Assembly (NCBI GenBank): GCA_964471235.1
Contig: CAYYGL010000121.1
Coordinates: 1 to 14,726, forward strand
From: CAYYGL01 sp964471235
GTDB taxonomy: Bacteria; Calditrichota; Calditrichia; RBG-13-44-9; J075
Direction: 5' to 3'
DNA length: 14,726 nt
Shown here: piece by piece, positions 7,255-14,370 of the stretch
Layout of the letters: each line of letters starts with the position of its first letter
How positions within the stretch are numbered: position 1 is the stretch's first letter
Position numbers and translations under genes: made by a program
Notes under the pieces: generated by a model
What the model was told of the DNA's origin: nothing
The model's database searches: none
The model's input: only the letters and a program-made list of their open reading frames with translations

Positions 7255-7491
7255 TTAGTTTAAACTCATCCCGATAATTAATCCCACAATTAGTCCGATC
7301 ATAATGAAAATACCACATACGACGACACCGACTGCCAGGTTCCCCTTCTCCAGTTCATTGGGAATGTCAAAATGGGTAACCCGGTTGAACAACCGATAGG
7401 TGATGATTGCGGCAAAAATTCCCAGAATTACTCCCCCGATGGCATACAGAGTGTTTAAGAACAAAGGAGATTCATACCACATCGGTAACAT
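7255..7491 (-). CDS. DUF350 family small inner-membrane protein
   Basis: This small membrane protein (78 residues) matches the DUF350 (YjfL-like) pattern: one hydrophobic helix (LYAIGGVILGIFAAIITYRLF), a polar loop reading FDIPNELEKGNLAVGVV, and a second helix at the C-terminus. The loop with ELEKGNLAVG is the family signature. Function is not established; relatives are often encoded near envelope or stress genes. The ATG at 7491 is preferred over the GTG at 7497 because AGGAG lies eight bases before it but only two before the GTG. It is followed after six bases by the lytic transglycosylase gene. Confidence 0.88.
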   Translation of the reverse strand: MLPMWYESPLFLNTLYAIGGVILGIFAAIITYRLFNRVTHFDIPNELEKGNLAVGVVVCGIFIMIGLIVGLIIGMSLN

Positions 7492-7704
7492 AGACACTTC
7501 TCCTTTCCTGTCTTTGGTTTATCGGTTCTTCCGCTGAATGGCTTAACATTGTCTTTTTTCATTTATCCGATCAGTTGTCACAGGTCACTTTTGGAAACTG
7601 CGGGGATGAGAAGCCTGCCCGGCGGTGCTGCTTCGTAGGGAGCCGGTTCCCGGCAGAGGAACCACTGCCTACCGCGTTTTTCCCCCTCCGGGCACTCCGG
7701 AACA
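7492..7704. other. Intergenic gap upstream of the DUF350-transglycosylase pair
   Basis: The gap carries the ribosome site AAAGGAG for the DUF350 gene and A/T-rich sequence around 7550-7570 that may hold its promoter, though no good -35/-10 pair stands out. A near-palindrome GGGAGCCGGTTCCC sits at about 7639-7652. No gene is seen. Confidence 0.35.
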
Positions 7705-8100
7705 TCAACGGTTCATAATGTTCACCAACAGGAACATCAACAGAGCCGCCACCGCCACTTCCAGAAAAAAGCCGGCACCTGCGGCAACGCCAAAGGCCGC
7801 CGCCAGCCACAGCGTGAGAGCTGTTTTAATCCCTCCGGGGCTCCCTTTCTCCCCAATGATTACCCCGGCGCCCACCATCCCCATCCCCAACGCCACATGC
7901 AGCACTGCTTCTCCGGGGTCTCCGGAAATCCGGTTAACCGAAGATAAGGTCATTAAGCAGGCACCCAGGGCAATGGAAATATGAAAAAACCGTCCGCTCA
8001 TCAGGGCTTCACTGTTCCGAAACTGCCCTACAAAACTGCCGCTCAATACCGCTATCAGCAGTTTAATCACATTGTCAATCATTGTCATCCAATCGCTCAT
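7705..8100 (-). CDS. MgtC/SapB-type membrane protein, N-terminal domain only
   Basis: The protein (131 residues) is almost wholly hydrophobic with about four predicted membrane helices. The stretch GMGMVGAGVIIGEKGSPGGI followed by KTALTLWLAAAFGVAAGAGF matches the signature of the MgtC/SapB family (typically GxGFIGAGVI then a loop and TTAATLW). The cytoplasmic ACT-like C-terminal domain of full-length MgtC is absent, as in many family members. The N-terminal helix pair is less typical: the usual AGLRTH loop is replaced by SEALMSGRFFHI. MgtC proteins have been linked to magnesium starvation and to control of ATP synthase, but transport is not proven and the role here is open. The ATG at 8100 is chosen over the TTG just before it; no strong ribosome site is seen for either. 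Confidence 0.78.
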   Translation of the reverse strand: MSDWMTMIDNVIKLLIAVLSGSFVGQFRNSEALMSGRFFHISIALGACLMTLSSVNRISGDPGEAVLHVALGMGMVGAGVIIGEKGSPGGIKTALTLWLAAAFGVAAGAGFFLEVAVAALLMFLLVNIMNR

Positions 8101-8273
8101 CAATCCGCTCGATGTTCCGTTTCTTCTCTTCTTCCGAGCATTCCGGTCATACCTGATTCCTTCCCCAAATCGTCTTCCCTTTCTGCCGCTTCCCCTGTGC
8201 CGGTTCTTCGGACGGTGTTTTAAAAGGGAAAACCGAACTCCGGCAGTAGTTTAATCCCGCCGACAACACAGAG

Positions 8274-9692
8274 TCAAATCCTTTTTTGCTTTTCGGGGTG
8301 GAAACAGATTTCGGCTTCCCCCCGAGAGGAAGGCGGCACATCAAATAACCCGGGGGGCTTTTGCTGCCCCCGGGAAAGCCATTCTAACAATCCTTGTTGA
8401 TAATAACCCGACCGGGAGAGGAGAGCATTCTGGCGAACCGAAAGTGAGCGTGGGAGAGATGCTTGAATAAATCCTTCGTCTTCACAAGCCGGAAAGGATT
8501 CGTAGATGCCCTCCAGGTAATAACGAAACCCGGGACTGCCGGATTTATCTGCCCAGAGACACAGCAGCGGCAATAACCCGTTCATCAGGAATTGTTTGAT
8601 GCGGGTGAGCCCCATGGCATGAACGGGCGGCCTGGAAATGGCACCGCTCAGCCGAAGTGCGGTCATCAATTGGGGAGAGAGGGGAATATGCAAACGACGG
8701 ATCCAACGGGGCAGCAAGGTATGCAACGGCTGGCGGGAGAGGGCATCTGCCAGCAATTCCCGAAACAGGGCGGATGTGGAATACTGAAAAAGCAATTGTG
8801 CCAGACCGGCAAGCCGCGCCAGAGGGTGATTGTGGGGGCGCACCCGGGAAAAATGCCAGTCACTCAGGGCGAGCACCGGGCACTCCCCCCGTTCCCGGAA
8901 GATTTGCCACCAGCGAAGCACCTGCCGGGCTGCCGCATCCTCTGCCTCCCGGTAGCGGTTTATCAGAACGGTGTTCAGTAAATTGGCGCGCAATGCCAGC
9001 CATACCCAGATTGCCAGGGGAGAAAGATGGAGGCGTTGCCAGAGCAGTTCCCGGGTGCTGCCGGGAACATCCCACAACAACTGCCGGAAAGGAAATTGAT
9101 TGTGCCGATACCCCAGGGCTTCGGCAATGACGATCATCAGAACATCGGGAAACGAAAATAGGCGCAGCCAGCGCTTCAACCGAATTTGCTTCCGGGCAAA
9201 ACGTTCCTCGGCAAGAGAAGACAACTGGAATTCGTTTTCCGGGGGCGGGGGGCTTCCGGGCGTTATCTCCGGGAAGGAGGTTTCCCATTTCAACATCTGT
9301 CGGCGCCACTCCCCCAGGGATAACCGCAGGTGATCTCGAAGCACCACATGGGGAAAACGGGCGCTAAGGGCTGTTGGCGGCGGGGGATCCGCTTCCCATA
9401 ATACGTGTAATATCACCCGCTGGTAACGAGGATCTCCCTCGTGCCCGTGCCGGTACCACTCTCTTGCGGTGATATGGCATTCAATGTCTCCCCCGTAACG
9501 AATGCCGTTGATGACCATCCGGGCGTGCACAAAGTCGGGACCGTCGGTGGGGTTGATTTCGCCCGGGTGCCATAATTCAATCGTATGGCCTTCTACGGAA
9601 ATGAAAGGCTGTTGCAACCATTCGGGATGGCGCAGGCTCCAGTAAAGCCAATGTTCCGGCACCGGGAGAGATGTGTTTTGCACTTGTGCCAT
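8274..9692 (-). CDS. DUF2851 family protein
   Basis: This 472-residue protein belongs to DUF2851, an uncharacterised family known mainly from Bacteroidota, Chlorobiota and related phyla. The conserved N-terminal core runs from about residue 43 to 102: HPGEINPTDGPDF, then GGDIECHI, REWYRHGHEGDPRYQRVILH. Asp53, Glu71, His73, His82, His84 and Asp87 form a cluster that looks like a metal or active site, but no activity is known to me. The rest is helical, rich in Arg, Trp and Leu. No signal peptide or membrane helix is seen, so it should be cytoplasmic. AAAAAAGGA abuts the ATG with no spacing; GTG at codon 4 has better spacing and may be the real start. The gene is read from a promoter overlapped by a palindrome and faces a divergent XRE-type repressor gene. 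Confidence 0.88.
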   Translation of the reverse strand: MAQVQNTSLPVPEHWLYWSLRHPEWLQQPFISVEGHTIELWHPGEINPTDGPDFVHARMVINGIRYGGDIECHITAREWYRHGHEGDPRYQRVILHVLWEADPPPPTALSARFPHVVLRDHLRLSLGEWRRQMLKWETSFPEITPGSPPPPENEFQLSSLAEERFARKQIRLKRWLRLFSFPDVLMIVIAEALGYRHNQFPFRQLLWDVPGSTRELLWQRLHLSPLAIWVWLALRANLLNTVLINRYREAEDAAARQVLRWWQIFRERGECPVLALSDWHFSRVRPHNHPLARLAGLAQLLFQYSTSALFRELLADALSRQPLHTLLPRWIRRLHIPLSPQLMTALRLSGAISRPPVHAMGLTRIKQFLMNGLLPLLCLWADKSGSPGFRYYLEGIYESFPACEDEGFIQASLPRSLSVRQNALLSRSGYYQQGLLEWLSRGQQKPPGLFDVPPSSRGEAEICFHPEKQKRI

Positions 9693-9712
9693 TCCTTTTT
9701 TAGGGTTATATT
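9684..9712 (+). promoter_or_regulatory. Candidate promoter for the XRE regulator
   Basis: TTGTGC at 9684-9689, a 17-base spacer and TATATT at 9707-9712 point toward the regulator gene. The -35 is poor. TATAAC at 9723-9728 is an alternative -10. Either way the -10 falls in or at the edge of the palindrome, as expected for self-repression. Confidence 0.4.
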
Positions 9713-9727
9713 ACAATTGTAATATAA
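9706..9727. promoter_or_regulatory. Perfect 22-bp palindrome, likely repressor operator
   Basis: The half-site TTATATTACAA is followed at once by its exact reverse complement, giving an uninterrupted 22-base palindrome centred on AATT. It lies in the 77-base gap between the divergent DUF2851 and XRE genes and covers the -10 of the DUF2851 promoter. Dyad sites of this kind are usual for dimeric HTH repressors, and the adjacent gene encodes one, so binding by that protein with self-control is the simplest reading. A/T-rich palindromes can occur by chance, but not readily at this length and place. Confidence 0.75.
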
Positions 9728-9749
9728 CAAAAGTAATTCAAGATTTCAA
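9721..9749 (-). promoter_or_regulatory. Promoter for the DUF2851 gene
   Basis: On the minus strand TTGAAA (9749-9744) is followed after exactly 17 bases by TATATT (9726-9721), a near-consensus housekeeping promoter. Transcription would begin at about 9714, giving a leader of some 22 bases before the ATG at 9692. The -10 lies within the palindromic operator, so a bound repressor would block it. Confidence 0.6.
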
Positions 9750-9769
9750 CCCTTTTCGTTTTTGGCAGG

Positions 9770-10153
9770 ATGATGGTGGATAAAAGCTCGGTGGGGAGCC
9801 GTATTGCGATGATTATGAAAAAAGCAGGGATCACCCAGCGGCAGTTGGCGGATTCCCTGGGCATCAGTCAGCCGGCGGTTTCCCTCTATTTGCAGGGACG
9901 CCTGCCGCCCCCGGATGTGCTGCTTAAAATCGCCCGGCTGGGCAATACCACCATGGAATGGCTGCTGACCGGGGAAGGGAGCCCCCCCTCTCCTGCTACC
10001 GGGGTCGGGGAACCCACCCCGTCGTATTTCCCCCATGCCCGGCTGCTAACCCTGTGGTCCGCCCTCCCGCCCGCCATCCGGGAAGACCTGTTGCGCCTGA
10101 TGCAGCACCTCCTGGACAATGTCGATACCGCTCCCCGGAAACCCGGCGAATAA
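9770..10153 (+). CDS. XRE/Cro-CI-type helix-turn-helix transcriptional regulator
   Basis: The N-terminal 70 of 127 residues form a classic XRE DNA-binding domain: ITQRQLADSLGISQ PAVSLYLQG covers the helix-turn-helix (about residues 21-43), then LLKIARLGNTTMEWLLTGEG closes the domain. A proline-rich linker leads to a short helical C-terminal part, LPPAIREDLLRLMQHLL, which may serve in dimer formation. No peptidase or sensor domain is seen, so it is not a LexA/CI-type self-cleaving repressor. The start is uncertain within ATG 9770, ATG 9773 and GTG 9776, all close to GGCAGGA. It is divergent from the DUF2851 gene across a shared control region with a perfect palindrome, so the likely role is repression of itself and of that gene. 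The signal it answers to is unknown. Confidence 0.9.
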   Translation: MMVDKSSVGSRIAMIMKKAGITQRQLADSLGISQPAVSLYLQGRLPPPDVLLKIARLGNTTMEWLLTGEGSPPSPATGVGEPTPSYFPHARLLTLWSALPPAIREDLLRLMQHLLDNVDTAPRKPGE

Positions 10154-10265
10154 AACGGCGTTCCGGAAAGATGGGCAGCGCTGCCGATCCGGGGAAACCG
10201 TTGTTGGCGGTCAAGTTCTGGCGTTGTATGGTGTAGAACAGGTTGGGGGAAACCGCTTTCCCGTT
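10154..10265. other. Gap between convergent genes with two small inverted repeats
   Basis: The gap between the regulator and the convergent polyprenyl synthase contains a perfect 12-base palindrome GGCAGCGCTGCC (10174-10185) and a six-pair hairpin GGGAAA-CCGC-TTTCCC (10247-10262) just beyond the synthase stop. Neither has a clear T-run, so terminator function is possible but weakly supported. Confidence 0.4.
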
Positions 10266-11243
10266 TCAGTATTGGCGGTTCTGCAAAAAGCGGGTTAGAC
10301 GAAAAAGGGGGTTCTCTTCTCCGGGCGGGGTGATTTCTGCCAGGGCGTTCAGTCCCTGCTCAATGAATTGTTCTGCTTCTTCCCGGGCTTTGGCAACAAT
10401 GTTCAGGCGGTTCAGGGCAGCCTGGAAATCGGAGAAGGAGGGGAAATCGCCGGCGCGCCGGGGAAACTCTTTTTTGAGCTCAGGAGATTGCTGCACCATC
10501 TCCCGGTATTTGAGGGTGACATAAGTTTTTTTGTGCATCCGAAAATCGCTGCCGATTTTTTTTCCCAGCCGCTGCTCATCCGCCACAAAGTCCAACAGAT
10601 CATCCTGAATTTGAAATCCCAATCCAATCGAGTAGCCGAATTTTTGCAGGGCGCCCACCTGGTCTGCCCCGGCATTGGCACACATGGCTCCCAGGGAACA
10701 GGCGGTTTGAAACAACCAGGCGGTTTTTTTACCGATCATATCCAGATACGCATCCACACTGACTTCTTCAGTACTCTCAAAATCCCTGTCTAAAGCCTGT
10801 CCCTCGCACACTTTTATCAAGGCTTCGGTAAACATTTGCACAACGCGATCCAGCACATTGGCGGGCGAATCCATGAGTTGCTGATACGCCAACCCGATCA
10901 GGGCATCTCCGACCAGAATGGCTGTGCCGTCATCATACTTCACGTGCAGGGTCTGAAACCCCCGCCGCAATTCATCCTGGTCCATGATATCGTCATGAAT
11001 CAGGGTAAAGTCGTGGAACAACTCTACCGCAGTAGCCGCCGGCAGAGCATCCTCTGTTGTGCCGCCGCAGACCTGGCAGGCAAACAGAGTCATCAGAGGA
11101 CGAATTTTTTTACTGGGAAGGTTCAAAAAATAGTGAATGGGATCCCGCAAACTGACCGGCAATTCCGGGGGCACGCTTGCCAACAGTCGAGCATGAATTT
11201 TCTTCAGTAGCGGTTCAAATGTTTCTGGCAGATGGGCACACAT
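10266..11243 (-). CDS. Polyprenyl (geranylgeranyl/farnesyl-type) diphosphate synthase
   Basis: The enzyme (325 residues) is a trans-prenyltransferase that adds isopentenyl diphosphate units to an allylic diphosphate in the cytoplasm. SKKIRP at 44-49 matches the family GGKRxRP motif. The first aspartate-rich motif is HDDIMDQDELRRG with DDxxD at 84-88, the second is QIQDDLLD at 211-218, and GKKIGSDF follows. The first motif has no two-residue insertion and the fifth residue before it is Phe79; by known rules this fits a C15-C20 product, as in type I geranylgeranyl synthases, rather than long-chain quinone tails, but chain length is inference. The ATG lies nine bases after the EIIA gene stop, with no strong ribosome site, so the two form an operon and may be translationally linked. 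Confidence 0.92.
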   Translation of the reverse strand: MCAHLPETFEPLLKKIHARLLASVPPELPVSLRDPIHYFLNLPSKKIRPLMTLFACQVCGGTTEDALPAATAVELFHDFTLIHDDIMDQDELRRGFQTLHVKYDDGTAILVGDALIGLAYQQLMDSPANVLDRVVQMFTEALIKVCEGQALDRDFESTEEVSVDAYLDMIGKKTAWLFQTACSLGAMCANAGADQVGALQKFGYSIGLGFQIQDDLLDFVADEQRLGKKIGSDFRMHKKTYVTLKYREMVQQSPELKKEFPRRAGDFPSFSDFQAALNRLNIVAKAREEAEQFIEQGLNALAEITPPGEENPLFRLTRFLQNRQY

Positions 11244-11252
11244 TTTATACGT

Positions 11253-11705
11253 TTATTTAAATTCGTGGAACAGGTTTAACAGTTCATCAACGGTTTGTAC
11301 CCGGAGAACTTTATCGATTATCTCCGTTTTTTGAAAATTCCTGGCGATCAATGCCAGGGTTTGAATATGGGGTCCGCTAATGTCCGGTGGGGAGAGTAGT
11401 AAGAAAATGAAATGAGTGGGTTTACCGTCCAGGGAGTCAAAATCAATCCCTTCCCGGCTTAACCCGAATGACATCACCATCTCCGTTACCGCTTTGGATT
11501 TTGCATGCGGCACTGCCAATCCGTTTTCGAACCCGGTGGATAGATATTTTTCCCGCTCGATTAAATCTTTCAGTGCCGTCTCCCGGTCTGTAACTTTTCC
11601 GGCTTCCACCAACAAATCCAGCAGTTCCTCAATCACATCAAATTTCCCCGTGTGTGCCAATTCCAGGGTGACGAGTTCCTGACTTAGTAATTCATCCAAA
11701 CGCAT
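11253..11705 (-). CDS. PTS EIIA type-2 (PtsN-like) domain protein
   Basis: The 150-residue protein is a single EIIA domain of the fructose/mannitol/nitrogen-PTS class. The phosphorylated histidine is His67 in GLAVPHAKS, with TGFENG just before it. No EIIB or EIIC domain or gene is present in the window, so a regulatory role like that of PtsN (EIIA-Ntr) is likelier than sugar uptake; the phosphodonor would be an HPr-like protein elsewhere. ATG 11705 is chosen because AGAGGGG precedes it by about five bases; the longer frame from a TTG at 11723 would lie upstream of that site. The gene is followed after nine bases by the polyprenyl synthase and is part of a minus-strand run with plsC. Confidence 0.9.
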   Translation of the reverse strand: MRLDELLSQELVTLELAHTGKFDVIEELLDLLVEAGKVTDRETALKDLIEREKYLSTGFENGLAVPHAKSKAVTEMVMSFGLSREGIDFDSLDGKPTHFIFLLLSPPDISGPHIQTLALIARNFQKTEIIDKVLRVQTVDELLNLFHEFK

Positions 11706-11741
11706 GAAAACCCCTCTAATCAATCCTGTGGTTTTTATAAA

Positions 11742-11927
11742 TCATTTTAAATTTATTGAACAACCGCACTTAAACAAAGCTTCAAATTCTTTTTGGCAAA
11801 TCTGATGTTCATCCGAGACAGCTCTGTTGTTGAGGTATTTCCAATCGTTCTTTCCGTTCGTCTGCCAACGGGTCAATCCTTCTTCCGGGAGGGAAGGAGT
11901 TTTATCATAGTGCTTACACCCGGGCAT
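11742..11927 (-). CDS. Possible small protein of 61 residues between plsC and the EIIA gene
   Basis: This frame fills the gap between plsC and the EIIA gene on the same strand: it overlaps the plsC stop by 14 bases and ends 36 bases before the EIIA start. AGGG lies about ten bases ahead of its ATG. The product is polar, with four cysteines (C4, and a C-terminal CGC among them) and several tryptophans, and matches no family I know. The neat fit within an operon favours it, but a frame of this size can be chance. Confidence 0.25.
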   Translation of the reverse strand: MPGCKHYDKTPSLPEEGLTRWQTNGKNDWKYLNNRAVSDEHQICQKEFEALFKCGCSINLK

Positions 11928-12633
11928 GTTGGGATAACCCTGAGGCTATCATATCATGAACGACAGCAATGAGTTGATCCCGGTCTTCAAAACGGTATGA
12001 TTTTACCGATACCGGGGGATGGATGGTCAGAGTGACGGTTCCGGGACGAACAATGAATTTGCCTTTGGGTAAGATCGGGAAGGTGCCGCTCACTGTGACC
12101 GGTAATATATCGATCCCGCTGTTAATTGCCATTACAAATGCGCCTTTTTTAAAGGGCTGCAGCAATCCGGTTCGGCTGCGGGTTCCTTCCGGAAAAGCCA
12201 GTACCGATATCCGGTGCTGTTTGAGAACCTTTTCCGCCTCTTTTAAAGTTTCCAGGGCGCGAGTGTGATTGCTGCGGTCAATCTTTAACACCCCTATCGC
12301 ATGCATTCCCTGGGCAAAAATGGGGATGCGGAACAGTTCTTTTTTGGCAAGTATGGTCATCCGCAGCGGTAAATAGCCCAGCAATACCGGGATATCCATG
12401 TGACTCTGATGGTTGCTAACCACTATATAGGGGGTTTGGGAGGTAATGTTGGATTCTCCTTCAACGGTAACCGTTGAACCGGAGGTCCAGACGACCAACT
12501 TTGCCCAGTTCCGGACAATCACGTTATAACTAAAGCGTGAATATTTCTGAAATAAGCCCACCACAATCACCATCAGCGCCCCGACGCCGGTTGCAGTTAT
12601 CACAACAATGATAAAAAGGAGTGCTCGCAGCAT
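11914..12633 (-). CDS. plsC: 1-acyl-sn-glycerol-3-phosphate acyltransferase (PlsC family)
   Basis: The 239-residue protein should transfer an acyl group to the sn-2 position of lysophosphatidate, giving phosphatidate, at the inner membrane. An N-terminal helix MLRALLFIIVVITATGVG anchors it. The catalytic HX4D motif is NHQSHMD with His75 and Asp80; FPEGTRSR at 147-154 binds the glycerol phosphate; a third block, ILPVTVSGTF, follows. ATG 12633 is preferred because it starts at the membrane helix and gives the usual length; the longer frame from 12690 opens at TTG and has no ribosome site. The downstream minus-strand genes lie close, so it may lead an operon with the EIIA and prenyl synthase genes. 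Related families acylate other lipids, so the acceptor is inferred. Confidence 0.88.
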   Translation of the reverse strand: MLRALLFIIVVITATGVGALMVIVVGLFQKYSRFSYNVIVRNWAKLVVWTSGSTVTVEGESNITSQTPYIVVSNHQSHMDIPVLLGYLPLRMTILAKKELFRIPIFAQGMHAIGVLKIDRSNHTRALETLKEAEKVLKQHRISVLAFPEGTRSRTGLLQPFKKGAFVMAINSGIDILPVTVSGTFPILPKGKFIVRPGTVTLTIHPPVSVKSYRFEDRDQLIAVVHDMIASGLSQHARV

Positions 12634-12882
12634 CTTTCCATTCCGATGTTTGGGATTGTACTGGCATCGCTCAACAATACCCGTCATCAAAGGGCCGATT
12701 TGCGATGAGGGGCTCCGGAGGGTTCAGGGAATTGAACGGGCAGGGGGTGAAATGGCAACGAAAAGGAAAATGGTTATCACCCACCCGTCTCTTCCCCGTC
12801 TATCAATCGGTTCAGCAAGTGAATCCCTGTCGAATCATTTCCCATCGCCCCAAAGGGTATCGTATCCAACATAACAGACTTG
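12634..12882. other. Gap between serS and plsC
   Basis: No gene is evident. A five-pair hairpin (TAACA-GACT-TGTTA, 12872-12885) overlaps the serS stop but lacks a T-run. The overlapping plus-strand frames here have neither ribosome sites nor family resemblance. The plsC promoter probably lies in this gap but I could not pick a clear one. Confidence 0.4.
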
Positions 12883-14160
12883 TTAAACTTCTCTTTTAAT
12901 GGCATTAAAGCCGGTATATTCCCGCAGCGGTTCCGGAATCAGAACCGAACCGTCTTCCTGTTGATAACACTCCAGCAGCGCCACCATTAAGCGGGGGGTG
13001 GCCACGCCGGAGCCATTCAGAGTATGCACGAATTCCGGCTTGCTGCCGGCGGCTCGCCGAAAACGCAGATTCATTCGTCGCGCCTGGAAAGCTTCAAAAT
13101 TGCTGCAACTGGAGACTTCTAACCACTTTTTCTCTGCCGGGGACCATACCTCGATATCGTAGCATTTGGCAGCGGCAAAACTCAAATCGCCGGTGCATAA
13201 TTCCAGCACCCGGTAAGGAAGTCCCAACAATTCCAGAATCCTGGAGGCATCTAACAGCAGGGATTCCAACTCCCGGTAGGACTCTTCCGGCAGTACCATC
13301 TTTACCAATTCCACCTTATTAAACTGGTGAAGTCGCAGGAACCCCCGGGTTTCCTTTCCCCAGGAACCGGCTTCCCGGCGGAAGCAGGCGGAATACGCGC
13401 AGTATTTTATTGGCAGATCATGCCCGGAAAGTATCTCATCGCGGTGAAGATTGGTGACCGGCACCTCGGCGGTGGGGATCAAAAATAATTCGTCTTTTTC
13501 CACCAGATACATATCCTCTGCCATCTTCGGTAACTGCCCGGTGCCGCGCATGCTGGCAGCATTCACCATAAACGGGGGAAAAATTTCCTTATATCCATGC
13601 TGCCGGGTATGAACATCCAGCATAAAATTGATTAATGCCCGCTCCAGTCGAGCGCCCTGCCCTTTGTATACCGGAAATCCACGACCGCTGATTTTACCAC
13701 CCCGGGGGAAATCGATAATATCCAACCGCTCCCCAATCTCCAGGTGATCCGCTATGGTAAAATCAAATTCGGGAATTTTTCCCCACGCTTTTATCACCAC
13801 ATTATCCGAAGGATCCTTCCCGATCGGAACACTGGAATGGGGCAGGTTGGGAATCCTATCCAGCGCTTCCGCCAGCCGGTGTTCCACACGCTTTAACTGA
13901 TCATCTACCTGCTTAATTTCCTGACTGATTTGACGGGTCTGTTCGATAATCGCGTGGGCATCCTGCCCCTGTTTCTTCAATCGACTCACTTCCTGAGAAA
14001 GTCGATTCCGCTCGTGTTTTAATTTTTCCACATGCTGTAATAACCGGCGGCGTTCGCCATCCAGCTCTAAAATGGCATCTACGTCACCCATTTCACCCTT
14101 ATTTCGAATCCCTTTTTTCACGTCTTCGGGATGCTCTCGAATAAATTTCAGGTCTAACAT
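12883..14160 (-). CDS. serS: Seryl-tRNA synthetase
   Basis: The enzyme (425 residues, the normal bacterial length) charges tRNA-Ser, and tRNA-Sec where present, with serine. The N-terminal region, about residues 30-110, is the long antiparallel coiled coil that grips the tRNA variable arm, here rich in Glu, Lys, Arg and Gln. The class II catalytic core follows: TAEVPVTNLH, motif 2 in FRREAGSWGKETRGFLRLHQ, and motif 3 in NGSGVATPRLMVALLECYQQ. The ending PEPLREYTGF is typical. ATG 14160 has AAAGGA a few bases upstream with good spacing. The leader upstream contains two hairpins and a TATAAT box. It is separated from plsC by about 250 bases, so it is probably its own unit. Confidence 0.97.
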   Translation of the reverse strand: MLDLKFIREHPEDVKKGIRNKGEMGDVDAILELDGERRRLLQHVEKLKHERNRLSQEVSRLKKQGQDAHAIIEQTRQISQEIKQVDDQLKRVEHRLAEALDRIPNLPHSSVPIGKDPSDNVVIKAWGKIPEFDFTIADHLEIGERLDIIDFPRGGKISGRGFPVYKGQGARLERALINFMLDVHTRQHGYKEIFPPFMVNAASMRGTGQLPKMAEDMYLVEKDELFLIPTAEVPVTNLHRDEILSGHDLPIKYCAYSACFRREAGSWGKETRGFLRLHQFNKVELVKMVLPEESYRELESLLLDASRILELLGLPYRVLELCTGDLSFAAAKCYDIEVWSPAEKKWLEVSSCSNFEAFQARRMNLRFRRAAGSKPEFVHTLNGSGVATPRLMVALLECYQQEDGSVLIPEPLREYTGFNAIKREV

Positions 14161-14215
14161 AGGCGTCCTTTCCCGGGGCTGTTGGTATTTCGCTTAAGGT
14201 TTCCTCTCATCATTA

Positions 14216-14262
14216 CCCTGCCAACCAATGATAGTTGGACAGGGTGCCGGGGTATATCCGGC
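14216..14262 (-). promoter_or_regulatory. Two tandem hairpins in the serS leader
   Basis: CCCTGCCAAC (14216-14225) pairs with GTTGG-A-CAGGG (14234-14244), ten pairs with one bulged A, and next to it GCCGG (14246-14250) pairs with CCGGC (14258-14262). They would lie in the transcript between the TATAAT box and the serS ribosome site. No T-box consensus (AGGGTGGNACCGCG) was found, so a tRNA-sensing T-box is not supported. Alternatively they end a transcript from upstream. Confidence 0.45.
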
Positions 14263-14283
14263 GGGTTTCGTTCCTCAGGGTTC

Positions 14284-14289
14284 AATTAT
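14284..14289 (-). promoter_or_regulatory. Candidate -10 box for serS
   Basis: The minus strand reads CTTTACTATAATTG, containing a perfect TATAAT. At 17 bases upstream the hexamer is ATGATT, a poor -35, so the promoter is only a candidate. It would give a leader of roughly 115 bases. Confidence 0.4.
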
Positions 14290-14370
14290 AGTAAAGATTT
14301 CGGTCGGAATCATGAACTTTATCAAAACACCCTTCCGGTAGCTCTTAACCGATAGGATTCCCCCTCCAGG

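Noticed and set aside
8592..9333. Long open frames opposite the DUF2851 gene (plus and minus, up to 157 codons)
   Set aside because: They are shadows created by the G+C-rich coding strand; they show no family motifs and lie wholly within a well-supported gene.
12608..12899. Two plus-strand frames of about 90 codons between plsC and serS
   Set aside because: They overlap the plsC start and the serS stop on the other strand, lack convincing ribosome sites and resemble no family.
14161..14330. A T-box riboswitch ahead of serS
   Set aside because: No AGGGTGGNACCGCG-like sequence and no terminator/antiterminator pair could be found in the minus-strand leader.
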